A stretch of DNA of 64,000 bases, from positions 104,455,372 through 104,519,371 of the forward strand of contig OZ023274.1 in NCBI GenBank assembly GCA_964007475.1, read 5' to 3'. A program made the translations under genes and the position numbers. Below, piece by piece: positions 34,701 to 48,406 of the stretch. The notes under the pieces are model-generated. The model did not search any database, was not told the DNA's origin, and saw only the letters and a program-made list of their open reading frames with translations. Position 1 is the stretch's first letter. Every line of letters begins with the position of its first letter. Origin of the DNA: Hybos culiciformis (Eukaryota > Arthropoda > Insecta > Diptera > Hybotidae).

Positions 34701-34937
34701 TACTTATTAATAGACTTCAATATTGTTGTTGTGTTGTAAGTACTTTTTTTTAGTATTAATTACAGCGCCAAATTAATCAAAATATTCTATTACTTCACAT
34801 TTATTGCGACAAAGGCCTTTTTTTATGCCCCGCTGAGACTAACACTAGACTAATACAAATAAAATTTTAATTAGTTTAGTATACCTGGATTCAACTTCTT
34901 CAACTTCATCGTAAACATCTTGAAAAGTTTTTTCCAT
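31786..34937 (-). CDS. Oxysterol-binding protein-related protein, ORP1/ORP2 type
   Basis: Nine exons on the minus strand: 34937-34885, 34246-34107, 33797-33717, 33586-33471, 33367-33225, 33161-32964, 32694-32481, 32397-32045, 31891-31786; 467 aa in one continuous frame (human ORP2 has 480). It transfers sterols and phosphoinositides between membranes. Seen: [27 protein letters not shown], the OSBP signature [33 protein letters not shown] (specific to the ORP1/2 subgroup), LYGKWTE, then [26 protein letters not shown], and the terminal YWDRNY. There is no PH or ankyrin domain, so it is the short form. The acidic N-terminus ([10 protein letters not shown]) is weakly like a FFAT motif for ER contact; that is inference. 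Only the 3' splice before exon 3 is weak (TTTAAG). Confidence 0.94.
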
Positions 34938-36964
34938 TACAAAATGATGAACTTTTATTTTTTTTTTAATATCAATTTTCCAAATTACTATTATAATTAT
35001 ATACTCAATGATTTTGCTTCAATAAAATGAACTTAATATATATATATTCCAAATATAGTTAATGATAGATAAATTAAAAACACTCTGTCTGTATAAAATG
35101 TATATTATATTGTATACATATAATGTTCAACAATTTATAAAAAAAAAAATTTTGTTATAATATTTCACCCGTATACATAATTATTGTGTGTGTTTTTTTT
35201 TCCAATTACAACAATATTATATAACCATCGTAATTGGTCTAGGGGCACCTATATGGTCCGTAAAATTATTACGAATGATATGTAAAAAAAACAAAAAAAA
35301 AAATTAAAGTAGGTATTTTGTATTAAAGAATAAAAATAATTACAATATTTATTTCATTTTTGTTTTATTTTGTAGTAATTATATGTTTTATTTTGAATGT
35401 AAAATAGGACATAATAATTTTATAGTTTAGTAATATTTTATTTAAAAAAATAAATTTTATAGGTAAAAAATTGTATTTTAATAGGTAGAGTATTAGGTTT
35501 ATGTGAAAAAAATCAATAAATTATAAAGAACAAATAATTTAGTTTAAATGTTAATTCCATTCTTTTTTTTTTTTCTTAAAAAATAAAATAAAGTTGTGTT
35601 CTTTTTTTGCTCCTGTTTAGAAAATATATAAATGGTCGAAGAAAAATTTAATTTTCTTTTTCGAATCTTTAGAAAAGTTTTTTATTATTTATAATAAGTA
35701 TTATCTATTTTTATATATATACAGAAAAAACAACAAAATAAATGCACAATAAATTTTAAAATAAATAATTTTTTTTTAATTTTTTTAATAAAAATAATAC
35801 TGAATTAACTTTTGAAACGATAACAACACTGAGAAGAAATCTCGTTATTCGACAGTAGTTATGTTTTCTTTCTTTATAATATATGTACGCATCTTTAAAT
35901 TCCCTTTAGAGGTATAACAATATCGAAAAATTGAAAAACAAATCGAAAAAAACAAACAACAAAATAAAGAGAAATTTTGCGCGCATGTTTTGAACATATA
36001 AATAAAAATATTCATTGAGAACTTCAAAACTGCAATATTATTTTGCAGACCTAATATGAATGAAATCTTAAAAATGTGAATGAAAAAATTAACATAGATG
36101 TACATAGAAGAGTACATCATATGTATCTTATAATTATAATTATCATGTACCTACAATCTGGGAAATATAGATAATTCGTCGCTATTTACGTAAATTTTCA
36201 ACAGTTTCATATAATAATTCTCACTTAAAAGCGATTTTCAGTACAAAATTTAGTTTTTTTTCTTCTTCAATGGCGCTACAGCCCATTTTGGGCCTTGGCC
36301 TCCACAATGAGGTTTCGTGACGTATTGTTTTCTCAAAATGTTGAGCGGGAGAGCCTTGTCACAACTTTGCCCACCTTTCTGTAGAAGGAACTCAGCACTT
36401 GCAATTTTAGCTAGTTCAGTTAATGGTTATTAAAAGAACCTGTGCTCAGTGGCCACCACTGGGAGGTAGAGCAAGCACTTCGTCAGCGACCGGTCCATGC
36501 TTCCGTATTTATCCTAACGTAGACCACCCAAAATTTACTTTATATTCATTAATTTCAGTAGCTTAATGTACACAAGTAATATATAATTAGTAACTACGAA
36601 AATTTATATGTAGGACATACACATACATATAACACATACATATAACACATGATTTTATTAGCTATATTATGATTTATATGCACACAAAATTTGAGATTTG
36701 ACATAAATAAATAAAATTTATTAGTCGAACTTCTTTTAACTCGAAAATAAAGCTATACCAGCGAGCGACAAATTTTCAGCTGGGCAGAAAAGACGTCACC
36801 GTCCACCGAGAATAATAGACGGCGCTCATAGCAGAGGATCTCTAAAAATTCGTTTATTGGCTTTTTGGTGGTGGTGACCGACGGCGACAGTTTTTTTAGA
36901 AATCAATTTTTTTTTTGTTGATATTTTTGTAAAAAATTAAAAATAAATAAATTATTTAACTTTA
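34938..36964. other. Divergent intergenic region ORP / PASK
   Basis: About 2 kb between divergently transcribed genes, with long A/T runs. It contains a repeat-like island at 36260-36535 and the PASK 5' leader close to 36760-36964. No other gene seen. Confidence 0.4.
36260..36535. repeat. Dispersed-repeat-like island of mixed composition
   Basis: The block containing AATGGCGCTACAGCCC, GGGCCTTGGCCTCC, GAGCGGGAGAGCCTTGTC and GTCAGCGACCGGTCCATGC is much more GC-rich than its surroundings and resembles the 3' tail of an insect retroelement. No open frame or terminal repeat seen, so the class is not assigned. Confidence 0.35.
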
Positions 36965-39900
36965 ATGAAAATGGAAAAGGAAGAAAGGTAAATTAATTGA
37001 TATTGGATATATTTAATAAATTCCAACATTTGACATTGACAATTATTCAGTTTACCGTTATACTATACACAAGTTGTTCCCACGTTCTTCTGTTTATTTT
37101 TTGTTTATAATAATATACCTACCCTACAACCTACCTACCTACAGTATGGACTCATGGAGATATAATTGGGCTGATTGGATACCTATGTAGTTTTATAATT
37201 TAACATGAAATTTTATTTTGCAAAAGTGGACGATCTGAATTTAAATAATTACCTAGGAACCTACCTGGGTAATAAATAATTTTTCTTGTGTGCTTTTTTG
37301 AATTTAACACCTAGATAAAGTACATAGGTACCACCTAGTCACTAAATAAAACCCATATACACAATATTTATATTTTATACCTATTCGGTTTTGGAGCAAT
37401 GTTATTAAAAAATGTTTGTAAAAAATTTATATTAACAATGATCCAATAAATTTGGTATAAATAGGTTGCAGAAATTCAATTTATGTTTATGAGTGGTGAT
37501 ATTCAAGCGGTATGATGCAATCAAACATAGTATCTACCACTCCATAAAATGTTCAAATCTTTTCATACAGGTTGATAATATTAATGTACAGCATTAGTTA
37601 ATTAAGAAAAGTAATAAAATATACCTACAACGCTTAATAAAACAAATTTTGTTAATGGCCCTGATAGTTCCAAATACATAATACAAAAATACATAATACA
37701 AGTACAGAAAGTTCCAAATACCTAGTCTTTTAAATGCTGAAAAAATTTTGTACTTAATTCTGCCGGATCTCAAATTTAAATCATCACAATGAGTTGCACC
37801 TTAACATGCTTTGAAAACGAAAAAAACACCTTAATAACAAAATGGCTCAAAAAAAGAAGTCGAAATCAGTCCATAAAAGTCGCCTGTAGAGTAAATGTTT
37901 GGGCCAACGGGCCTAAGTGCAAAAAGGGGCTGATAAGTCTTCCGCCCGTGCATCCTAACCTAACCTAATCTAGTTGAAAATTTTATGGCTATACTATACT
38001 GATGACATAATGAGAACAATGTTTACATTTTAAGATTCTTAACGATAACATATTCCAAAATAAATGTCCTTTTTCGAAGTAAAATATTATCTTCGATTCA
38101 ATCAACAACAACATATATAACAATAAAAAACCATCCATAACATTTAAAATGCGCAATCTCAATTTTTGTGACATAAGGAACATTTACATTTACGGTTATT
38201 GTTATCTGCGAAAGAAAAACTTATAAAAAAAAATTGATTTTCTTCTTTTTAACTAAATTTTAAAAGAAATTAAAAAAAAATATAACAAATTTATTTATAA
38301 CTTCATGATTATTGCTTTTTTTTTAGAAATTTTAAAACACAACAAACCAACAAACAATTATTATTAATCAACAATCAACAAAATGTTAGCAGCAGCCGCA
38401 GTTCATTATCTTTGTCCATAAAGCAAACCCCAAAGCGAAATTCTAAATATTTACAAGTAAGTTGTGTGCAGACATTTTTTGGACATTTTTCTTCAGAAAA
38501 AGAAATTGTATACCTACCTTTAGCGATTGTGTAACTTTTTTTTTCATTTTTTATTTTATTTTTAAACTAACTTTTAAAATATACTTAAAACCTACTTATA
38601 ACTCTACAATAGTAGAGATATATTATTATCATTATTATATATATATATATATATCTTTTATTTCAGAATAAATTTTTAACTGCTTCAGTAAAAAAATATA
38701 AAAATTATAGATTTATTGGTTCGCCATTGCAAAGAATAAGGTAAAAAAAAAAAAAATATCAATAAATTTATTAATTATTAATGTTATGAAAATATATATA
38801 TTTTTTTTTTTTGATCAGGCACGCTAGGTATTAATCTTGTTCAATATTACATAATAACTATTAGTAAAACATAATATGAGATACAGTTTCATATAATCTA
38901 CAATAAAATCGAGAACTTCTTATAATTTAGTTTTAAATACTTTTATTAAACTAATTTTATATTCTATAATTTTTCATAGTATGCCTTGTACCTTTTATAG
39001 GATATTTGGATACCTACTTAAGTGTTTTTGTTTGGTCACATTATTTTGGATGGAAATTGTGATGTACTTGCACAATTTTATATAATCAAAATTTGATGTG
39101 CAAAGTCAGTCTATTTTACACGGTTTCCTATAATGTTCGAAAATAGAAATATTTCATTAAAAATTCTAAATATTTTACAAGTTCATAATTTTTTTTCATA
39201 ATAAAGCGTATAAAAATTTAAAACCTATTGGTTACCATTATTTATATTATATATTTATATTTATATTATATTTATATATTTCAATCATTATTTTTTATGT
39301 ATATTTATTTCATTATTATTTACGCAAAGAATAAACATCAGTCACAGGCAAGAAATTTTCGAATTCAGTAAATGTAGCGAAAAATCTTTTGAAGCCAATC
39401 AAAGTTTTCCTAAAATTAAAAAGCACAATTATGATTTATGCATAATAGGACTTCAGAAAAACAAATTGAAAGACATTAATATGGAAAGAATAAGAGGTGA
39501 GAATTCAAAAAAAAAAAATGTTCTTTATACATATATTGTGATGTGATTAACATTAATAAATTTTAGTTGATGGATCGAATGGTTTAAGATTTCCTCTGAG
39601 ACGTAAAGGATATTATACACCGGGACAAGCACCTGGACAAAGTTCGTCTTACAGTAATTCATTAATAGCTTCACAATCAGAGTCAAATGCATTACGTGAT
39701 GCAAAAGCTAATATTAATCCAAATAAAGCCGTATTTACTATTGATTCAAAGACAAGTCAAATTCTCATTGTTAATAATAAGGCATGCCAGTTATTGGGTT
39801 ACAGCCCCAGGGAATTAGCAAATATGCTTTTTTCTGAATTGTTGTTGTCCACAAATAAAAGTCATGTATGTGCACTGGCCGAAGTTCAATTGAATAGTGA

Positions 39901-42900
39901 AGATGGTACAATTGTTTTACTTAGCGGAAAGGTAATTATTGAAATTTTTAGTCCTCCATGCGTCCACATATAGAAAATACTAGAAATCAACTAACTAGCC
40001 TTTGCTTTCTGAAAAAAAAAAAAAATAAAATAAAATTAATGTACATAGTTACTTATTTTGCTAAGATGCTTCGATTATTTTTTTTTGGTTTGCATGTTGT
40101 GTAAATAACGATATTAATTAACTTATTATATCATGGTAATATCTAAACGATTTCATTTAATCGAAAAAAACATTTTTAGGTCGTTGAAATGAATACTAAA
40201 CAAAACACAAAAGTTGCTGTTTCTCTGTGGATTCGTCAGATCGATGGTGGCAATCGTTGTTTGGCTGTAGCTGAACCTGTTGAACGCAGAGTATGTCAAT
40301 TTGTTACCGATCGCAATGGAACCATTTTAAGTGCTGATTATGAGTCATTAGTTATATTTCAATTCGAAACCTTGGAAAAACTTATAGGCATGGACATAAC
40401 TTATGTAATACCAGCTATTCAATTACCTGATGGAGAAAGTAGTGTTATACCTAAGTTTGTTAAAAAGCAAAAAGCTACTGGTAAAACTGGAGATGGAAGC
40501 TCTTTTCCTTTATGCCTTTTAATAAAACATAATGTCGAAGGTAGTACGAATACATCAGATTTAGGTTTATCAACAAATCAAAATCAATACTTGATAACTG
40601 TATGGGTATTTCAGAATTTAAGTGGCTTAATAGTTTTGGACGATTTGGGTATTATTGAATCATGCAATCATCATTTTTCAATGTTAATGTTTGGCTATCC
40701 TCAACCAAAAATAATAGGTCAACAAATAACGAAACTTATTCCAAATTTTGGTCAAGATTTTGAATATATGGAAATTAATAGGAGCCGAAATGTTACTGAT
40801 TCGTCTTTGGATAAATCAGATTCCGGTGAATCTGGAACAGAAACCGATGCTGTTTGCTTAGATTCAAACGAAGTACTTGATGAAAATTATATAAAAAATG
40901 AAGAAAATGTATTAGTAAAAAATCAAAATTTGGAGTGTGAAGAATTCGAAAGTGCAGTAGATATTGAGGAGGAAAATTTTTCTAATGACCACATTGAAAC
41001 TGAACTTTTGACACCAGTAAATGATAACAGTGAACAATATTACAATCTTTCGTCGCAGAATAGCAATTTCCCTAATTCCGCAAACGATGAAATAACTCCA
41101 AGTTGCAATAAAGAAAGTTCTGATGTTTTAAAGTTTATAACTTCAACTCCAGACTTGCCTAGTGAAATTATGCAATCAAAATTTGTCAGTTATGTAGATG
41201 GTAAGTTAATTTTTATGAAATTTCCATTTTATTTTGTCGAATTTTAAAATATTTAAGTATGTTGCGTTTTTACTCAGTGTGGAACTTGTTCCAAAAACTC
41301 AACTTATTAAAGAACAATATTTTTTTATTTTTATTATTCACATTGTGTGCTATCAAATTCCATCAATTTTATATCTTATTAACTTATTTTCAAGAAGAAT
41401 TCATTTTATTATTCTTCGCCTCCATCAATTCCTACATTTTATTTATGATCTTAGTTAAATAGTGATTAAATAAAAACATTACTTATTTATTTATTTATTT
41501 TTTTATTTCTGTTAGTTATGAGTTAATATAAAAATATAATTTTTGATCTAAATATTCGGTAACATAAAATTTAGAAAAAGAAACATAATAAATATTTCAA
41601 TCAATTTATATTCAAAAATATTAATAATTAAATAATTCAATACTTTTTATTTATAAGTATTTTTTTAAAAATAAATTATCAGGATGTATAAACATATTCA
41701 TGTATTTATTCACTAAACATCTCTGATGTATTTCAATGATAATGATTCGATTTTTGAATTGATATTTTAATTATGCATGATTTTTACATATTCTTACCTT
41801 TAATGAAAGCAAAGTACTAATTCAATTCTATGTAAAAAAAAAACTACAAACAAAAACAAAAACTATTCTTATTTTTTTCCTTCTTGATTCGATAGATATT
41901 TATTTAAAAAATTGTTGATAAAATTATTAAAAAACAATTTTTAGTTTGAGCGAAAATTTTGGAATAGAAGAATTTATAATCTGTACAAATTGACTTCAAT
42001 TATAATTAAGGTTTTGCATTTAGAAATCTTATAGATCATTTTTTTTAAAATAAACTTTTGAAAATGAACAGAAAATAATACAAATAAACAAAATGGGATC
42101 TGTTATTAAACCTTTTGAATATTTGGGTGTAAATAAAGTTCTGGTATAGAAATTTTACACAAATCAAATCGTTAGCATTATTCAAAAATCAAAGATTTAA
42201 AAGAATTAAAGCCTGGATCTTATTTTACAAAAAAACAAAGAACATTTATTTTTATACATTAATTTAAGAACAATCAAAAGGCATTTTTGCTTTGATGTGA
42301 TGAATATAAACATACGTAATATACATGAAAACATTTGTTAAAAACTACTGAACCTATTTCAATTGTATTTTCAGAGACTTTTACTTTCAATTTTTATTTG
42401 ACTTTGACATTGATTGAACTGAAACTAAAAAAGTGATCGAAAGTCGGAATTGGAATAAGCAGTCCATCCAAATCAAAACATGAACTGTAATATGTAGATC
42501 TTTCTTGGTGCAAGATTCTTTTTTGATTGATTCTGATCTAATTGATCTTATTTTAAAAATATTGCTGTTTCTTGACGAAAACTGACTTGATTTATTTAAA
42601 ATCAGAATAAAAATCCACATATCTAATTTGCAAATCTATATCTTTATAATAACTATGCACTCAATATTTTGTTATAAAAGCTTGTTACCAAAAATAAACA
42701 TAAACAATATAAGCTTTTTTTTCACTGTATTATTTTTAGATTATAGCTAAAATTCGTTTGATATTTTTGACTATAAATCTTAAAAGGATATTTTTTTTTT
42801 TACTAAGTAGAATTATTTAAGAGACAGTTCGTTTGTTCAATATAATATTTTAATTAAGAAAGCTTAGGTTTTTAGTTATTAATTCTAATTATTATAATGA

Positions 42901-45900
42901 ATTTTAATTCCTATCTTTTACGTTAGTATTATATAAAAATTATTTAAAAACGATTTTTTTTGTGTTCGAAAAAAAATTTTAAAATTTGAAAAAAAAAATT
43001 ACAACATATAGAGAACACATAAGATGACTTTAACATTTATCTGAACACAGGCCTAGTTGAACAGCAGACAACTTTTTTTTTTATAAGATGCAACATTTAT
43101 TCTTTTTTTTTTGCCTGTAATTCTGTTCATCCATAAATGATCTTTCTAATACTTGGAATTTTCTTATTATTCGAACCAATTCATGAAAACATTGATCTAC
43201 ATTAACTCTCAATTTGGCACTACATTCGATGTACGGGATACCTAAGCTACGACTCAAATTTTTCGCTTCATCTTCATTTACCTGACGTTGACGTTCTAAA
43301 TCTGCTTTATTGCCGACCATTAACATTGGAAAATCATCTCGATCTTTAACTCTTAGAATTTGTTTTTGCAATTTTGGAATTTCTAGAAAAGATGAATGAT
43401 CAGCTAGTGAAAATATTATTAAAAATCCGTCACCAGATCTCATATATTGTTCGCGCATTGCAGAGAATTCTTCTTGTCCAGCTGTATCTAAAACATCTAA
43501 TTTAGCTGGAATATCATCAATAACAACTTGTTTGGTATAAGAGTCTTCAATCGTTGGATCATAATCATTAACAAAATAACTTTGAATGAATTGTATAGTA
43601 ATAGCAGATTTTCCAACACCTCCGCCTCCGCAAACCACAATTTGATGCTTTTTCATAGACAGCTGCTTTGATTGATTCATAATTTTCGATTTCTCTAAAA
43701 TAAATTATTTATTTAAATTTAAAATTATGTATAAATTTTTTTATTATTATTAATATTTTTATTCTGATTTTATGTAAAATTTAATAATATAATGTAGGTA
43801 GGTAGGTATATATAAAAAAAAATTAATAATATTGAAAAAAAAAAAAAATTATAATAATAATAATAATAATAAAGAGAAACGAATTGTTTGACAGGTCTGT
43901 GAGATTCACGGATCTATTCTTATAAAAATGAACAATTTTGTTTATCGATCGTGTTCCACACTTTTTTTTTTTAGATAACAAAATTATTAAACCTTAGTAT
44001 AATGTAGAAAGCAATAAGCTGGTTCTTTTTGGAAATATTCAAGAAAATCTTATTCAATGAAATTATTTTAATTTAATAATCAATCAATTTCTCGATTATA
44101 ATTACCGGCATAGAAATTAAAATTTCTCCAAATGACAAAACTATTCAACTAAATATTGTAATTTTATATTCGGTTCGGTTCAACAATTTTCTTTGAATAT
44201 AAAAAAAAAAAATAGATAGGTATAATAAAATGAAAAATTCTCACTTTATTCAGAATACACTGAATAGAAAAATAAATTCCAATCCGCCTTGACGTCAACA
44301 ACATCATCATTAATATTTGTTGCATGACGTAATATTTCTAGTTTACGCCCAGAGACTTCAAAAAAACAAGACAATGTTGGATTATGTAGGGGTAATGATC
44401 TTGTTGTTATGTTGGCAATATTCTTTTAACAGTTTTATGTTTCTTAAAATATTTTTGAATTTTTTTTATTACATATTAAAAAATGAATTAATTTATTTAA
44501 ATTCGTTCTAGGCAAATATAAGGGTGAGGCTATTCATTCAGATGGAAATGTTATCGATATTTTGTACACTATTTCGAATCAACATCTACCTTGCGGTCGA
44601 AAAGTTTCATGCGTTTGGATATGTCGAGATCCTGATACAGTTTATGTTTATGATGACAAACATCAGAATTTGACTTTAACATTTAACAGTATTAATTCAA
44701 CAATAGAACATTCGTTAGGTCAGGCAATAAAAAATACAGCTGCAGCTCAAAATTACGGTAGCCGTCCTAATTCGGTTCTTCTATCGCAATATGAAGATGA
44801 TCAGTGGTTAACAAGCGGAGAATTCAGTAAATATTATAGTACATTGAAACAAATAGGCAAAGGTGCATATGGTTATGTGAAAATGGCTTATAGAAATTCA
44901 GATCGTTTATTGGTTGTGGCTAAATTTATTTTAAAAGATAAACTTTGTCCACAGTTTTTGATATCAACAGACGATCAAAAGGATATTCCAATGGAAATTT
45001 ATTTATTAACTACAGTGAAACATCCGAACATTGTAACGGTGCATGACGTATTTGAAAATGAAAAATTCTTTCAGCTTATAATGGAAAAACATGGTTCGGG
45101 AATGGACCTGTTTGAGTTCATTGATCGACGTCCATTAATGGATGAAAAATTAGGCAGTTATATTTTTAGGCAAATTGTTGATGCTGTCGATTATTTACAC
45201 AAAAATTCGATTTTGCATCGGGATATAAAAGATGAAAACATAATTATAGATCAAAATTTTCACATAAAATTAATTGATTTTGGATCAGCAACATTCATGG
45301 AAGAAGGGAAACTTTTTTCGACATTTTTTGGTACAACCGAATATTGCAGTCCTGAAGTTTTAGCAGGCAATAAATATGCAGGACCTGAGCTAGAAGTTTG
45401 GTCATTGGGAGTAACTTTATATGTTTTGATATTTTTTGAAAATCCGTTCATTGATATTGAAGAAACATTAAGGGCAGAATTAATTTTTCCTCATAAAATT
45501 AGTTCTCAATTAGAAAAACTATTATATTCAATGTTAAATAAAGATCCTAAGCTAAGATGCTCAGTACAACAATTATCTGAATCCTCATGGATTAATCAAG
45601 AAGTTAATTCTCAAGATTTTAACTTTGCTCAGATTGTTCCTTGTGAGCTACATGAAGCGAAACCAGATAAATATTTTTCGGGCCAATCATTTTCTAATAA
45701 CTTAGGTGGTGGAGCTACTGATTCTCCTCAAAATAGTTTATCTCTTGTAGATGGAGACTCAATGATAGACGGAGATGATGATCAAGACGACGAAGATGAA
45801 AGAAGATCTGAAGAAATTGAATTATCACCAAATTGTGTAGAAGGTAATAAACATAAATTAGGAAAAATTAAAAAACATTAGTTTTTTTTTGAATATAAGT

Positions 45901-47162
45901 AAATAAGTGGTCTTTATTTTATAATAATAATATTAATTACAATAATTATAACAACAATATTTTTTCAATATCAAACAAAGCCCTTATTTATTCAATGTGG
46001 TGAATACTATAACTAACACTCTAACAAAGACTACATTTTTTTTCAATCGCTTGTTTTTAATAATATTTTTTAAATTTCAGATAAAATAACAGCAAATTTA
46101 TCCGAAATGTTCGCACACCAAAAGCTTGTTTCCTTTCCAGAAGAATTGAACAATATTACTACCAATTCAGAAACATCAAGTAATGCTTATGTGACCGGAA
46201 ATTCAGCATCTATAGAATTCGATCAATATTTACAGTCGAGTCAAGATGACTTAATAAATTTAACATCAGGTAATCCTACATCTTATTATTTTCAAACTTC
46301 TGAATCAACATCAGCCCGAATGTTCGATCATTTTAAGACAAATGAAATAAAATTAATAACACGATTGAGCGATGATAGTAGTAATTCATTAAACGAAGAT
46401 TCAAGTTTACCACCACCACCACCACTGCAACCATCATCTTCATCAAGAATTTGCTTTAATTGTGCAAAATTATTTGAGCTTCATAGACAACAGCTGCATT
46501 ACGGACAGAATCATGATGAATCTACTGTTAGCTTATATAAAACTAAACAAAGTTATAATAATTTTGATAAAAAACAAAATTTAATAATCAGTAGTGAAAA
46601 CAGTAATGAATATTTAATTAAAAATTTAGAATCATTCAATCATCCTAATCATTTCAATGATAGCGACAAATTTTGTAATAAACAAAACTGTTGTATCGCA
46701 TGTGGAGATAACAATAGCTTATTAGTTTTAAATGAAAATACAATTAATTCTGATTACTCAGTGAATTGTTGTAATATAAGTAATAATAGTAAATCATTTC
46801 CGTCAGCTACAGCACCAGCTTCTTCCTCTGAATTTCTAATAAATTCGAAAGAGTTTCATCAATTTTCTCGTGATAACGGCGGAAAACTGCTTTATACAAA
46901 TACGAATCCAATAAAACACAATGAATACTATTTCAATTTCAATAATCCTAATACTAAAAATTGCTGTAATAGACCTCAAGCTCAGCTCTCTTCTTCAAAA
47001 TCGGAGAGCGAAATAAGAAATATATTTCAAACAAAACTAATTCTTCCGAAACTAGCTGTGTATGAAGTTGTTAGTTTAAATGATTTAAATAATTCGGACC
47101 CATTCTTATTAAATAACAGTAACATTAAAGTGGTTTCTTGCGATTACTTTAGTCAATCCTAA
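36965..47162 (+). CDS. PASK: PAS domain-containing serine/threonine kinase (PAS kinase), long isoform
   Basis: Eight exons: 36965-36987, 38327-38456, 38667-38740, 39342-39496, 39567-39931, 40180-41200, 44512-45843, 46081-47162; 1393 aa. PAS kinase is a nutrient-responsive kinase controlling glycogen and lipid metabolism. A first PAS domain lies at about 175-250 ([21 protein letters not shown]), with two further PAS-like segments at about 278-325 and 398-445 ([15 protein letters not shown]). The kinase domain (about 697-951) has GKGAYG, VVAKF with the ATP-binding Lys, [15 protein letters not shown] and SPEVL, so it looks active and PASK-specific. Exon 8 adds a 360-residue Asn/Ser-rich tail with a CxxC-like Cys cluster, unusual for PASK. 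A different last exon is available at 48407. Intron 6 (3.3 kb) contains the R-Ras gene on the other strand. Confidence 0.92.
37860..37975. repeat. SINE-like tail with CCTAACCTAACCTAA
   Basis: A mixed-composition block (TTTGGGCCAACGGGCC, GTCTTCCGCCCGTGCAT) ends in CCTAACCTAACCTAA, in PASK intron 1. Short CCTAA-repeat tails are seen on some insect retroposons and also match the insect telomere repeat; three units are too few to mean a telomere. Confidence 0.3.
43081..43680 (-). CDS. Ras64B: R-Ras / Ras64B small GTPase, nested in PASK intron
   Basis: An uninterrupted 199-codon frame on the minus strand. It is a membrane GTPase of the R-Ras/M-Ras branch. Motifs: P-loop [16 protein letters not shown], effector loop [11 protein letters not shown], switch [26 protein letters not shown] and a C-terminal CAAX box CCIL preceded by a Lys/Arg stretch, with Leu at the end predicting geranylgeranylation. 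The loop sequence [16 protein letters not shown] resembles Drosophila Ras64B/Ras2. The coding region has no intron, but an acceptor (TTTTAG, exon from 43694) lies 14 nt before the ATG, so an upstream noncoding exon exists and it is not a processed copy. It lies wholly inside PASK intron 6 in antisense orientation. Confidence 0.93.
   Translation of the reverse strand: MNQSKQLSMKKHQIVVCGGGGVGKSAITIQFIQSYFVNDYDPTIEDSYTKQVVIDDIPAKLDVLDTAGQEEFSAMREQYMRSGDGFLIIFSLADHSSFLEIPKLQKQILRVKDRDDFPMLMVGNKADLERQRQVNEDEAKNLSRSLGIPYIECSAKLRVNVDQCFHELVRIIRKFQVLERSFMDEQNYRQKKKNKCCIL
44290..44297. promoter_or_regulatory. Perfect CRE palindrome, with a second CRE-like site nearby
   Basis: TGACGTCA at 44290-44297 and TGACGTAA at 44325-44332, in the PASK intron about 600 bp upstream of the Ras64B ATG on the minus strand. 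This is a plausible Ras64B promoter region. A binding role for CREB/ATF is inference from the motif. Confidence 0.4.
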
Positions 47163-47989
47163 AGCAACTATATATAATAATAAATAAATTGCTCGCTGAG
47201 CGCCCAACAATTTTATAAATATAATTAATCTATAAATATTTAGTCTCAAATATCGTTTTATGTTTCTTTATCAATATTTAAATTTTTAAAATCATCAAAT
47301 TGAAGAAGAATATTATACTTAAGACAGCAACCGTAGCTAAAATTTTAGATTAGTTTTCTTCCTGCTTTGTTATGTCGAATACGATTTGAGTATTAAACTT
47401 GAATTCTACTTTATTTTTGAACAAAAATTTAAATCAAATGTTCAATTCTATAGTTTGAAATTCTATAGTGTAAAAATATTTAGTGATATTTATATATTAA
47501 ATTTATATATTAACGAATTAAACAAAATAAAATTGTGAGTGAATGAGGACTATGTGCTTGAATTGAATTTGATTAAATTCGTGAGTGTTTTTTTGCTTAA
47601 TTAACTTTTTTTAATAGAAATTTAGCTAAATAAAAATCAAAAATGAAATTCAATATATAAAAAAATCAATATACCATACAGCGTGAATAGAAAACGTTAT
47701 AGGTATTTTACTTTTTAATCTTATATGTACATACAATTGTCATATTATTTGGGGGAATTTATTATCATATATTTCACTGTCATTAAATATGATGATAAGC
47801 AATTACGGTTTTAAATATTAATATTTAAATTATATCAGACAGAATAAGAGTGACTGAAGATATTGCACATAATGCTTTACACCACACCGTAATATTAATG
47901 AAATTAGAAGAAAATTTCTTTATTAAAATAATAAAGTATCAATTAACTAACAAATGCGCAGGTTATTAGAAAACCAATATTATAATTTA

Positions 47990-48185
47990 AAATTTAATTT
48001 AAACACTTGCAACCTTTCCTCTAATGAAGTCAACGTGCTTTGTAAACTTGAGATTGTCATCAAGTATTTTACAAGCTACATTATCAAAATAATTATCATT
48101 CAAGTTTTCTGATGGTTTAAAAAATAGGATTTTCGTTTTAGCTGCGTTGAGTTTGTGGGAGGTAGTTCATGTACTTGTGGTTTCC
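47990..48185 (-). pseudogene. Non-LTR retrotransposon reverse-transcriptase fragment
   Basis: Read on the minus strand this gives NAAKTKILFFKPSENL, then an Asn/Asp-rich link, then a KILDDNLKFTKHVDFIRGKV-type stretch. This is the 'KT..l.f....LGV.ID..L.w..Hi' region that follows the catalytic motifs in LINE (Jockey/CR1-like) reverse transcriptases. There is no start and no catalytic YADD box, so it is a decayed piece, located between the two alternative PASK last exons. Confidence 0.6.
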
Positions 48186-48406
48186 CATTTACTTAAGAAC
48201 GAACAACATGAAATAAAAAAAATGATATTATTAATTAATATATTATTTTTTTAATTGAAAAATTGTAAGAAATTTCTAAAAGAAAAAATTATTTTTTAAA
48301 AAATAAAATTCTGTTTTGTAGCTAATTTTTAAAAAAGAAATTGTTATCTATTAGGTTGTATTAAAAATATAAATTATTTTCATTTTCATTATTTTTTTGT
48401 TTCTAG

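Noticed and set aside
37950..37970. CCTAACCTAACCTAA as an interstitial telomere
   Set aside because: Only about three units, next to repeat-like sequence; a retroposon tail is more likely.
42387..42620. 77-codon minus-strand frame in PASK intron 6
   Set aside because: No family, no splice or start context, composition like other AT-rich frames.
44317..44511. Frame starting just upstream of PASK exon 7
   Set aside because: It lies in the intron before the TTCTAG acceptor and is hydrophobic by poly-T content; the exon 7 frame differs.
45844..45881. Stop after exon 7 as the only PASK C-terminus
   Set aside because: A good GTAATA donor at 45844 joins in phase to downstream exons with coding character; kept only as a possible retained-intron form.
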